This document shows, piece after piece, positions 1-5,537 of a stretch of DNA of 5,537 nucleotides. The notes below the pieces were generated by a model. The model ran no database searches and had not been told where the DNA came from. It worked only from the letters and a program-made list of their open reading frames with translations. Source of the DNA: an uncultured Erysipelotrichaceae bacterium (GTDB taxonomy: Bacteria > Bacillota_I > Bacilli_A > Erysipelotrichales > Coprobacillaceae); the NCBI GenBank assembly GCA_947573745.1, contig CANPGX010000078.1, positions 1 to 5,537 of the forward strand, read 5' to 3'. The position numbers and the translations under genes are program-made. The stretch's first letter is position 1; each line of letters begins with the position of its first letter.

Positions 1-789
1 CCAACTGCATTAGAAGATTTAAAAAAAGCAACGATGGACAATGCCAATCAATTACCTCAGATATCTTTTTTCAATGATCAATTTAGAAATATATTACGTG
101 GACCTCATGATCAAGATCATCTTCATGAGATGGGATATCTTGGAGGAAATACTTTTTTAACAGATGCCTGCCAGAATTTATTAACAGGCCTATCTCGTTT
201 TCAACATCCAAATCAATCTATCAATTATTTAGAGTGTCATGATAATTGCACTTTATGGGATAAATTTCAATATTCGAATGCGCATGATAGTTTAACTATT
301 CGTAAGAAACGTCAAATTTTAGGCAACGCTTTTGTGATTTTGAGTCAAGGTATTCCATTTTTACATGCTGGACAAGAATTTTGTCGTACTAAACAAGGTA
401 TTTCAAATACTTATCGTAGTTTAGATGATATTAATGAAATTGATTGGTCATGGAAGGATAAAAATAAAGAAGTCTTTGAAGCAACACAGTATTTGATTCA
501 ATTGAGAAAAAAGAATATGGGTCTAAGATATGAAACAAGAGAAGATATAGAAAGATATGTTTCAGTGGAAACGATAGATTATCGTATGTTAGTCTATACG
601 ATTCAACAAGATGAACAATATCAAGAACTTAAAATTATTTTTAATCCATCATCTGAATCTATTTATATAAAATTGTATGCTCATTATGATATTCTTTATA
701 GTATAGATAGCATGGATGAACAGATAGCTGGTGATACCATTTTAGTAACACCCATTAATCTGTTGATTTTAGGAAAGAAGGAGGGATAG
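1..789 (+). CDS. pulA: Type I pullulanase (GH13 alpha-glucan debranching enzyme), C-terminal part, 5' end outside window
   Basis: The frame is open from base 1 (PTALEDLKKATMDN...), so the ATG at 34 is internal and the gene is truncated only by the window edge; 262 residues are visible. Pullulanases hydrolyse alpha-1,6 branches in pullulan, starch or glycogen fragments. What is seen is the end of the GH13 (beta/alpha)8 barrel and the C-terminal beta domain. NDQFRNILRG (residues ~25-34 of the visible part) resembles the usual FND..R..IRG segment. YLECHDNCTLWDKF (~76-89) is GH13 conserved region IV with its transition-state His-Asp pair (bases 238-243). GIPFLHAGQEFCRTKQG (~117-133), followed by N.Y.S.DDINEIDW, is a typical pullulanase block. 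The catalytic nucleophile Asp and acid/base Glu lie upstream, outside the window. The last ~85 residues fit the beta-sandwich tail. No signal peptide can be judged. It ends one base before pth, implying co-transcription. A related GH13 debranching enzyme (GlgX-like) is possible but less likely. Confidence 0.9.
   Translation, partial: PTALEDLKKATMDNANQLPQISFFNDQFRNILRGPHDQDHLHEMGYLGGNTFLTDACQNLLTGLSRFQHPNQSINYLECHDNCTLWDKFQYSNAHDSLTIRKKRQILGNAFVILSQGIPFLHAGQEFCRTKQGISNTYRSLDDINEIDWSWKDKNKEVFEATQYLIQLRKKNMGLRYETREDIERYVSVETIDYRMLVYTIQQDEQYQELKIIFNPSSESIYIKLYAHYDILYSIDSMDEQIAGDTILVTPINLLILGKKEG
778..785 (+). promoter_or_regulatory. Ribosome binding site of pth (fixes the TTG start)
   Basis: AAGGAGGG lies five bases upstream of TTG at 791 and is nearly the full Shine-Dalgarno consensus. 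It sits within the last codons and just before the TAG stop (787-789) of the pullulanase gene. It decides the start: there is no ATG or GTG nearby that would keep the conserved Pth N-terminus (KLIVGLGNPG). Confidence 0.9.
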
Positions 790-790
790 C

Positions 791-1354
791 TTGAAACTTA
801 TCGTAGGACTAGGAAATCCTGGAAAAGAATATGAAAATACGCGTCATAATTGTGGCTTTATGGTGATAGATCGGTTAAGTCAAACATTAGGAATTCATCA
901 ATTTCAAAGCGAATTTAAAGCACTATATGCAAAGACAAAATATCATGGAGAAGACGTGCTCCTATTAAAGCCTCAAACGTACATGAATCTTTCAGGAGAC
1001 GCTATTATACAATTTGTTCATTATTTTAAAATTTCACTAGAAGACATTCTCATTATTTATGATGATTTAGATCTTCCTGTAGGTCGTATTCGCTTAAGAT
1101 TAAATGGCAGTGCTGGTGGACATAATGGGATGAAAAGTATCATTGCACAGTTGAAATCAGAAAATTTCAAGCGTATTAGAGTAGGGATAGATAGACATCC
1201 TCAGATTCCGGTTATAGATTATGTATTAGGAAAATTTCCTCAGGATCAATTGACAGATCTCAATGAAGCTTTACAAAAGGCTGAAGAGGCTTCATTGCTT
1301 TTTATAGATGATCATTTTGATCGTGCTATGAATTTGTTTAATCAAAGAGGTTAA
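791..1354 (+). CDS. pth: Peptidyl-tRNA hydrolase (Pth), TTG start
   Basis: This cytoplasmic enzyme cleaves the ester bond between peptide and tRNA in peptidyl-tRNAs that drop off ribosomes, recycling tRNA; it is essential in most bacteria. The 187-residue length is normal for the bacterial Pth family. All signature blocks are visible: GLGNPG..YE.TRHN.G (6-22) with Asn9 and the catalytic His19 (E. coli Asn10/His20), KPQTYMNLSG (60-69) with Asn66, YDDLDLPVGRIRLR (90-103) with Asp91 in the position that orients the catalytic His, and GSAGGHNGMKSI (106-117) with Asn112. The later KFKRIRVGI-like stretch (NFKRIRVGIDR, 125-135) and the C-terminal helix are also typical. The start is TTG, supported by a strong ribosome binding site and by the conserved N-terminus beginning exactly there. 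It follows the pullulanase stop by one base and precedes mfd by one base, so it is likely coupled to both. No missing residues or frameshifts were seen. Confidence 0.97.
   Translation: MKLIVGLGNPGKEYENTRHNCGFMVIDRLSQTLGIHQFQSEFKALYAKTKYHGEDVLLLKPQTYMNLSGDAIIQFVHYFKISLEDILIIYDDLDLPVGRIRLRLNGSAGGHNGMKSIIAQLKSENFKRIRVGIDRHPQIPVIDYVLGKFPQDQLTDLNEALQKAEEASLLFIDDHFDRAMNLFNQRG
1344..1350 (+). promoter_or_regulatory. Ribosome binding site of mfd
   Basis: AAAGAGG is five bases upstream of the mfd ATG at 1356, inside the last codons of pth. It is weaker than the pth site. Together with the one-base gap to the pth TAA (1352-1354), this suggests that mfd translation may rely partly on ribosomes terminating on pth. 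Confidence 0.7.
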
Positions 1355-1355
1355 T

Positions 1356-4300
1356 ATGAAAAAAATCCTTCAATTATTAAAAGATAATCCTGCATTTCTT
1401 GCTTTAAAAAGAGGACAAGGTGATCTTGTTGTTTCAAACACTAGTGATGAGGCATTATTGCTTGCTAGTGCTTTTTTGGCTTCCAATAAAACTATGGTGC
1501 TTGTTAAAGAAAATTTATATGAAGCACAACAAAGTTATCAACAATTAAGTAGTCTATTAGGCATCTCATGTCTCTTTTTTCCGGTTGATGAAACACTTCG
1601 TATTGAAGCCTTAGCCTCTTCTAATGAAATTCTCCATGATCGATTGTTGACGCTTCATCAATTATCAAAGAAAGAAAAAGTTCTATTGGTTACCTGTCCA
1701 CAGGGGTTAATACGATATTTACCTCATCCATCAACATGGGTCAATCATTATATTTCTTTAGAAAAAGGAATGCATTATGATATCTTTGAACTCCAAAAAA
1801 GACTCATTGATTTAGGTTATCGTCATGAAATCAAAGTAGATGTGCCCTTGACTTTTACACGTCGAGGGGGTGTCATTGATGTTTATTCATTAAATTATGA
1901 TTATCCTGTTCGTATTGAGTTTTTCGATGATGAAATCGAGAGTTTACGTTTTTATGATAGCCAGACACAGAGGACAAAAAGTATGGTGGATCATATTGAT
2001 ATCATTCCTGCAACGGATCTACTTTATGAACAGAAAGATGTCGAACAAGCTAAACAGCAGATTTCAATACTTGCTAAACAAAGTATGGAGACTTTAGAGG
2101 AAGAAAGTCAAAAACTTTTAGAACAACAAGTCACCTTAGATTTTGAATCCTTAGATCAACATGAAACACACTTTCAACTTTATAAATATTATGCATTACT
2201 TCAGCAAACAGCTTCATTATTGGATTATGTTGATCATCCATTGATTTTATGTTCTTCTTATTCAGGTATGAATGAAAATTACAAGCTTTATGTACAAGAA
2301 ATTTTTCAATATCAATTAGAACTATATCAAGAAGGTAAATGTATTAAAGGATTATCCTTCTATCATGATCTTACATCTATTTTATTAAAAGGAGATATCA
2401 TGAAGATTGAACCTTTTAAAAAGCATTCAAAAGATATTACATTTGCTTCTAGAAGTGCTTATATTTATCAAGGATCTGAGCAACAAGTAGCACAACAAAT
2501 TAAAGATTATTTATCTCATTGTCGTATGTTGGTATGTTTATCAAGACAAGAACAAATCCAATCCTTTATAGAGATGTGTGATCGACAAGGCATTTTGTAT
2601 ACATTAGCGGGTATACGAGATGAAATTTACGATGGACTTAATATTTATCAGGGCAATTTGCCAACGGGAATTGAACTTCTGGAAGAAAATGTTGTTATAC
2701 TAACAAGTCAAGAACTTTTTGGGCAACAAGCGACGGTTAAAAAAAGTTACTTTAAGTATAAAGATGCCAAAGTCATTAAAGACTTCAATGAACTTCATGT
2801 TGGAGATTATGTTGTCCATGATATGCATGGTATAGGACAATATATGGGAATTAAAACATTAGAAGTGGAGGGATATCATAAAGATTATCTTTATATTGCT
2901 TATCGTGGTAATGATATTCTTTATATCCCAGTAGAGCAGTTTAAATTAGTGCGAAAATATACTCCTAAGGAAGGGAAGGTTCCTAAGATTCATAAATTAG
3001 GAAGTAGTGAGTGGGCTAAGACGAAACAGCGTGTGAAAGAGAAGGTAGACGGATTAGCCGATCGATTAGTAGAGCTCTATGCCTCGAGAATGTCACAAAA
3101 AGGGTTTGCTTTTAACCAAGATGATGAGAATCAAATTCTTTTTGAAAGTCAAGCCGGTTTTCAATTGACAGAAGACCAGGAACGTTCAATTCAAGAAATC
3201 AAAGAGGATATGGAATCACCTATACCTATGGATCGATTATTGTGTGGAGATGTTGGGTTTGGAAAGACAGAAGTTGCACTAGTAGCAGCTTTTAAAGCTA
3301 TTTTAAGTGGCAAACAGGTGGCCTTTTTATGTCCAACAACAATTTTATCCAATCAGCATTATCGAACTATTCAAGAGCGATTTAAGCAATTTCCAGTCAG
3401 TGACGCTTTATTGAATCGTTTTACCACGACGACCCAAAGAAAAGATATTCTTAAAAAATTAAAAGAAGGTCAAATTGATATCATTGTAGGAACACATCGT
3501 ATTTTGTCAAAAGATGTTGTCTTCAAAGATATTGGTCTTTTAATTGTCGATGAAGAGCAACGATTTGGGGTGCTACAAAAAGAACGTATTAAAGAATTAA
3601 AGAAGACAGTGGATGTGCTAACATTAAGTGCTACACCTATTCCAAGGACATTACAGATGTCCTTAATGGGAATCAGAGGATTATCTCAGATAGAGACACC
3701 ACCTAAAGATCGTTTACCTATTCAAACTTATGTTATTGAAAAGAATCCTAAGATGATCAATCAGATCATCGCCAGGGAACTAGCCAGAGATGGACAGGTC
3801 TTTTATCTCTACAATAATACGCATCGTATTGATAGTGTGGCGCATAAAATTGCTTTAGAAAATCCTCATGCCCGTGTTGTCGTCGCACATGGTCAAATGC
3901 CTAAGAATCAGTTAGAAGATATTATGCTGAGTTTTATTCAGGGTGACTATAATGTGCTTGTTTGTACAACCATTATTGAAACAGGAATTGATATTCCTAA
4001 TGCCAATACCATGATCGTCGAAGATGCCGATCACTTTGGGTTAAGTCAGCTTTATCAAATCAGGGGACGTGTGGGAAGAAGTCATCGACATGCTTATGCT
4101 TATTTTCTTTATCGGGGGAATAAACAATTGAATGAAGTTGCTGCGAAACGATTAAAGGCATTAAAAGAATTTACGGAATTAGGTAGTGGTTATAAAATTG
4201 CTTTAAGAGATTTATCGATTCGTGGGGCTGGAGATATTTTGGGTGGTGAACAAGCAGGATTTATTGATACAGTTGGGTTTGATATGTATATGAAAATCTT

Positions 4301-4805
4301 ACAAGAAGCCATTGATGAAAAAATGGGACATCAAAAAGAAGAGACAGAAGATATTCCAGTAACGAATGTCTCTGTTGATGGTTATATTCCTCATGATTAT
4401 GTCAATAGTGATCTAGAAAAATTACAGCTTTATCAACGTTTAGAATCAGCTAATACATTATCATCTTTGAAGTTATTAGAGCAGGAATTTAAGGATGTTT
4501 ATGGAAAATTACCATCTGCGATTACGACACTTCTGGATAAACGACGTTATGACATTCTTGTCGCTCAAGAAAGAATTGATCATGTAGAAGACACAAAGCA
4601 AAATTTACAAATCACTTTGACAAAAGCATGTAGTGATCACATTCAAGGAGATCGTTTATTTGAACTTTGTTTAAGACTCTCTCATCAAGTAAAGGTAGCT
4701 TATATGCGTCAACAGATCAAGATAACGTTTCCTAAGGAAGAGTCGTGGTTAGATTTAGTCATTGAACTTTTGTCGCAATTAAAAAATGGATCTTTAGATC
4801 AATAA
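1356..4805 (+). CDS. mfd: Transcription-repair coupling factor Mfd
   Basis: Mfd is a DNA translocase that binds RNA polymerase stalled at lesions, pushes it off and recruits UvrA for nucleotide excision repair. The 1149 residues match the family's usual ~1150-1180. Domains in order: UvrB-like module (~1-340), whose TRRGGVIDVY and RIEFFDDEIESLRFYD blocks keep the UvrA-contact residues Arg170, Arg186 and Phe190 (E. coli Arg165, Arg181, Phe185 by my alignment); a variable D3 region (~350-465); the CarD-like RNA polymerase-interacting domain (~478-535, GDYVVHDMHGIGQYMG); a linker helix with HKLGSSEWAKTKQRVKEKV; and RecG-like motor lobes with Walker A GDVGFGKT (631-638), DEEQ box (732-735), SATPIPRT (758-765), TTIIETGIDIPNANT (871-885) and QIRGRVGR (901-908). 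The TRG motif follows, with LSIRGAGDILGGEQAG (953-968). The C-terminal autoinhibitory D7 is ~1000-1149. All key motifs are intact, so an active protein is expected. It is third in the pulA-pth-mfd run and is followed directly by a terminator. Confidence 0.98.
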   Translation: MKKILQLLKDNPAFLALKRGQGDLVVSNTSDEALLLASAFLASNKTMVLVKENLYEAQQSYQQLSSLLGISCLFFPVDETLRIEALASSNEILHDRLLTLHQLSKKEKVLLVTCPQGLIRYLPHPSTWVNHYISLEKGMHYDIFELQKRLIDLGYRHEIKVDVPLTFTRRGGVIDVYSLNYDYPVRIEFFDDEIESLRFYDSQTQRTKSMVDHIDIIPATDLLYEQKDVEQAKQQISILAKQSMETLEEESQKLLEQQVTLDFESLDQHETHFQLYKYYALLQQTASLLDYVDHPLILCSSYSGMNENYKLYVQEIFQYQLELYQEGKCIKGLSFYHDLTSILLKGDIMKIEPFKKHSKDITFASRSAYIYQGSEQQVAQQIKDYLSHCRMLVCLSRQEQIQSFIEMCDRQGILYTLAGIRDEIYDGLNIYQGNLPTGIELLEENVVILTSQELFGQQATVKKSYFKYKDAKVIKDFNELHVGDYVVHDMHGIGQYMGIKTLEVEGYHKDYLYIAYRGNDILYIPVEQFKLVRKYTPKEGKVPKIHKLGSSEWAKTKQRVKEKVDGLADRLVELYASRMSQKGFAFNQDDENQILFESQAGFQLTEDQERSIQEIKEDMESPIPMDRLLCGDVGFGKTEVALVAAFKAILSGKQVAFLCPTTILSNQHYRTIQERFKQFPVSDALLNRFTTTTQRKDILKKLKEGQIDIIVGTHRILSKDVVFKDIGLLIVDEEQRFGVLQKERIKELKKTVDVLTLSATPIPRTLQMSLMGIRGLSQIETPPKDRLPIQTYVIEKNPKMINQIIARELARDGQVFYLYNNTHRIDSVAHKIALENPHARVVVAHGQMPKNQLEDIMLSFIQGDYNVLVCTTIIETGIDIPNANTMIVEDADHFGLSQLYQIRGRVGRSHRHAYAYFLYRGNKQLNEVAAKRLKALKEFTELGSGYKIALRDLSIRGAGDILGGEQAGFIDTVGFDMYMKILQEAIDEKMGHQKEETEDIPVTNVSVDGYIPHDYVNSDLEKLQLYQRLESANTLSSLKLLEQEFKDVYGKLPSAITTLLDKRRYDILVAQERIDHVEDTKQNLQITLTKACSDHIQGDRLFELCLRLSHQVKVAYMRQQIKITFPKEESWLDLVIELLSQLKNGSLDQ

Positions 4806-4829
4806 AAAGGCGTTTATAAGACGCCTTTT
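4805..4829. terminator. Bidirectional intrinsic terminator between mfd and yigZ
   Basis: AAAAGGCGT (4805-4813) pairs perfectly with ACGCCTTTT (4821-4829), giving a 9-bp stem with a GGCG core and a 7-base loop (TTATAAG). Downstream on the plus strand the T-run is TTTTACTTTTC; on the minus strand the hairpin is followed by TTTTTATT, so both strands carry a plausible rho-independent terminator. The left arm begins on the last base of the mfd TAA (4803-4805). The right arm ends inside the yigZ TAA (complement of 4828-4830), so the two convergent genes are separated by only 22 bases and share this one structure. Confidence 0.88.
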
Positions 4830-5430
4830 ACTTTTCGATAAAATCTATACATAATTTTTTTTGATGGTATTGATTATTGGTCATTTCCTGAATACGTGAG
4901 AAAATATGTTCATCTTTAATATAACAATGATAAATCACCTGGTCTTCGTAAAACTTATCTTTGATGATGATCGTAGGTTCATGTTGAAAAAAATAATCCA
5001 TTTTTTTAGAAAAAGAATAACTAAAACGTATCTCATATAAAGCAACCGGGATGGTTTCTATAATATCTGCTTCTAACAATGCTTGAGCCACACTATCGCT
5101 GTAGGCTCTTACTAATCCTCCAGCACCTAATTTAATACCCCCAAAGTAACGTGTTGTAATGGCTAAAATATGATTGAGTCCTTGACGTTGTAATACATTT
5201 AACATGGGCATACCGGCTGTTTGACTAGGTTCACCAGCATCATTAGCTCTTTCTTGTGAGTCGATGATATAGGCATAACAATGATGAGAGGCATCAGGAT
5301 AACGAAGTGCATGTTGCTTTAAGTACATTTTAGCTTGCTCAACATCCTGACAAGGATACAAACCGGTGATAAATCTTGATTTTTTAATCACTATTTCATG
5401 AAAAATGATATTACGGATAGATTTAGTCAT
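4828..5430 (-). CDS. yigZ: YigZ/IMPACT-family (UPF0029) protein
   Basis: The 200-residue protein belongs to the conserved YigZ (E. coli)/YvyE (B. subtilis) family, whose N-terminal domain is shared with eukaryotic IMPACT/YIH1, regulators of GCN2 signalling through GCN1. The bacterial role is not settled. Visible marks: KKSRFI (16-21), HHCYAYI (49-55), DAGEPSQTAGMPML (64-77) and TRYFGGIKLGAGGLVRAYSDS (93-113), the family signature, with Thr92 where an aliphatic residue is usual. Residues ~135-200 fit the smaller ferredoxin-like C-terminal domain (DUF1949 type). No signal peptide or membrane segment was seen, so it is probably cytoplasmic. The frame stays open 18 codons further upstream, to 5484, but the ATG at 5430 has a strong ribosome binding site (GAGGTGA, 5 bases away) and MTKSIRN begins where family members usually start. 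The longer version would read MMISFMVSF..., through the promoter region. It is convergent with mfd and shares its terminator; a separate promoter is expected to the right. Confidence 0.92.
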   Translation of the reverse strand: MTKSIRNIIFHEIVIKKSRFITGLYPCQDVEQAKMYLKQHALRYPDASHHCYAYIIDSQERANDAGEPSQTAGMPMLNVLQRQGLNHILAITTRYFGGIKLGAGGLVRAYSDSVAQALLEADIIETIPVALYEIRFSYSFSKKMDYFFQHEPTIIIKDKFYEDQVIYHCYIKDEHIFSRIQEMTNNQYHQKKLCIDFIEK

Positions 5431-5435
5431 TTTTC

Positions 5436-5442
5436 TCACCTC
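5436..5442 (-). promoter_or_regulatory. Ribosome binding site of yigZ (decides the start at 5430)
   Basis: Read on the minus strand, GAGGTGA (5442 to 5436) is a seven-base perfect match to the anti-Shine-Dalgarno region, followed by five bases (GAAAA) and the ATG at 5430-5428. The upstream ATGs at 5484, 5481 and 5469 lack such a site, which argues against the 218-residue version. Confidence 0.85.
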
Positions 5443-5448
5443 TTTTTT

Positions 5449-5484
5449 ATTATAAATAAAACTGACCATAAAAGAAATCATCAA
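5449..5484 (-). promoter_or_regulatory. Candidate yigZ promoter
   Basis: On the minus strand a consensus TATAAT sits at 5454-5449, but transcription from it would begin near 5442, almost at the ribosome binding site, giving a leader of only about 12-13 bases; the -35 position 17 bases upstream is poor (TTTCTT). An alternative pairing is TTGATG (5484-5479), 17-base spacer, TTTTAT (5461-5456), which gives a slightly longer leader with a weaker -10. A promoter is expected here because yigZ has no co-directional gene upstream within the window; which pair is used cannot be settled by reading. Confidence 0.4.
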
Positions 5485-5485
5485 T

Positions 5486-5513
5486 TTGATTTTTTAAAAA
5501 ATCTGAGTATAAT
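5486..5513 (+). promoter_or_regulatory. Candidate sigma-70/sigma-A promoter for a gene beyond the right edge
   Basis: TTGATT (5486-5491, 4 of 6 to TTGACA), a 16-base spacer and a perfect TATAAT (5508-5513) form a good plus-strand promoter, with a start site expected near 5520. A Shine-Dalgarno-like AGGGGG follows at 5527. Nothing else in the window needs this promoter, so it most likely drives a plus-strand gene divergent from yigZ that begins at or past the end of the window. Confidence 0.55.
5488..5503. repeat. 16-bp perfect palindrome GATTTTTTAAAAAATC
   Basis: The sequence is exactly self-complementary with no spacer. It overlaps the end of the -35 element and fills most of the spacer of the plus-strand promoter, and is just upstream of the candidate yigZ promoter. 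The position suits a dimeric regulator's operator, but A6/T6 runs are expected now and then in AT-rich intergenic DNA and may simply bend the DNA. As a hairpin terminator it is poor because it has no loop and almost no G/C. Confidence 0.45.
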
Positions 5514-5526
5514 TATTTATCATGTT

Positions 5527-5532
5527 AGGGGG
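5527..5532 (+). promoter_or_regulatory. Probable ribosome binding site of the next gene to the right
   Basis: AGGGGG lies 13 bases after the TATAAT box. With normal spacing the start codon would fall a few bases after the window end. An ATG at 5522 (open frame MLGGI to the edge) is the other possible start, but it would be nearly leaderless given a transcription start near 5520, so the downstream start is preferred. Confidence 0.45.
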
Positions 5533-5537
5533 TATCA

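Noticed and set aside
107..120. Inverted repeat ATGATC-AA-GATCAT
   Set aside because: It is within the conserved pullulanase coding sequence (HDQDH) and results from repeated His/Asp codons; no regulatory context.
1897..2097. 66-residue open frame on the plus strand inside mfd
   Set aside because: It is in a different frame within the well-conserved UvrB-like part of mfd, has no ribosome binding site, and its composition is that of a frame shadow.
3752..3770. Inverted repeat GATGATC-AATCA-GATCATC
   Set aside because: It lies inside the mfd motor domain (encodes KMINQIIA region), has no T-run, and is explained by Ile/Met/Asn codons in AT-rich DNA.
5431..5484. 18-codon N-terminal extension of yigZ
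   Set aside because: It lacks a ribosome binding site, runs across the ribosome binding site and promoter of the shorter form, and is hydrophobic in a way not seen at family N-termini.
5488..5503. The A/T palindrome read as an intrinsic terminator of an upstream transcript
   Set aside because: It has no loop, only two G/C pairs and no plus-strand gene ending just before it, so it is a poor terminator; an operator or chance origin is more plausible.
1..5537. Search for CRISPR arrays, tRNA/rRNA genes, riboswitches or T-box leaders, insertion sequences, and a novel defence or biosynthetic system
   Set aside because: Coding sequence fills nearly the whole window with recognisable housekeeping families, the only gaps are 1, 1, 22 and about 107 bases, and no direct-repeat arrays, tRNA-like folds or transposase remnants were seen.

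Overview
The window is a compact, AT-rich stretch of bacterial chromosome (by eye roughly two-thirds A+T). Strong AGGAGG-type ribosome binding sites, a TTG start, very tight gene packing and the protein sequences themselves suggest a low-GC Firmicute. The overall feel is of a gut Erysipelotrichia/Coprobacillaceae-type organism, but that family-level placement is an impression and not a proof. All reading frames use the standard code (Trp by TGG, TAA/TAG stops).

Layout. (1) Bases 1-789, plus strand: the C-terminal 262 residues of a type I pullulanase (GH13 debranching enzyme), cut at its 5' end by the window edge. (2) 791-1354, plus: pth, peptidyl-tRNA hydrolase, starting at TTG. (3) 1356-4805, plus: mfd, the transcription-repair coupling factor, complete at 1149 aa. 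These three genes are separated by exactly one nucleotide at each junction, so they almost certainly share a transcript and are probably translationally coupled; their promoter lies left of the window. (4) 4805-4829: a 9-bp GC-centred hairpin with T-runs on both sides, serving as a shared terminator for mfd and the convergent gene. (5) 4828-5430, minus: a YigZ/IMPACT-family (UPF0029) protein of 200 aa; its likely start is 18 codons inside the longest open frame. (6) 5431-5537: a short divergent intergenic region with a candidate promoter for yigZ, a 16-bp perfect A/T palindrome, and a good plus-strand promoter plus Shine-Dalgarno sequence for a gene that starts at or just beyond the right edge.

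Functionally, pth and mfd are housekeeping genes that sit together in many Firmicutes: Pth recycles peptidyl-tRNA released by stalled or aborted translation, and Mfd removes RNA polymerase stalled at DNA lesions and brings in UvrA. The pullulanase (glycogen/alpha-glucan debranching) has no obvious mechanistic link and appears to be a lineage-specific operon neighbour. YigZ is a conserved protein of uncertain bacterial function.

I saw no RNA genes, mobile elements, CRISPR arrays, riboswitches or evidence of a novel multi-gene system. The coding part is ordinary core genome; the less ordinary points are the one-base operon junctions, the terminator that contains both stop codons, and the palindrome inside the right-hand promoter.
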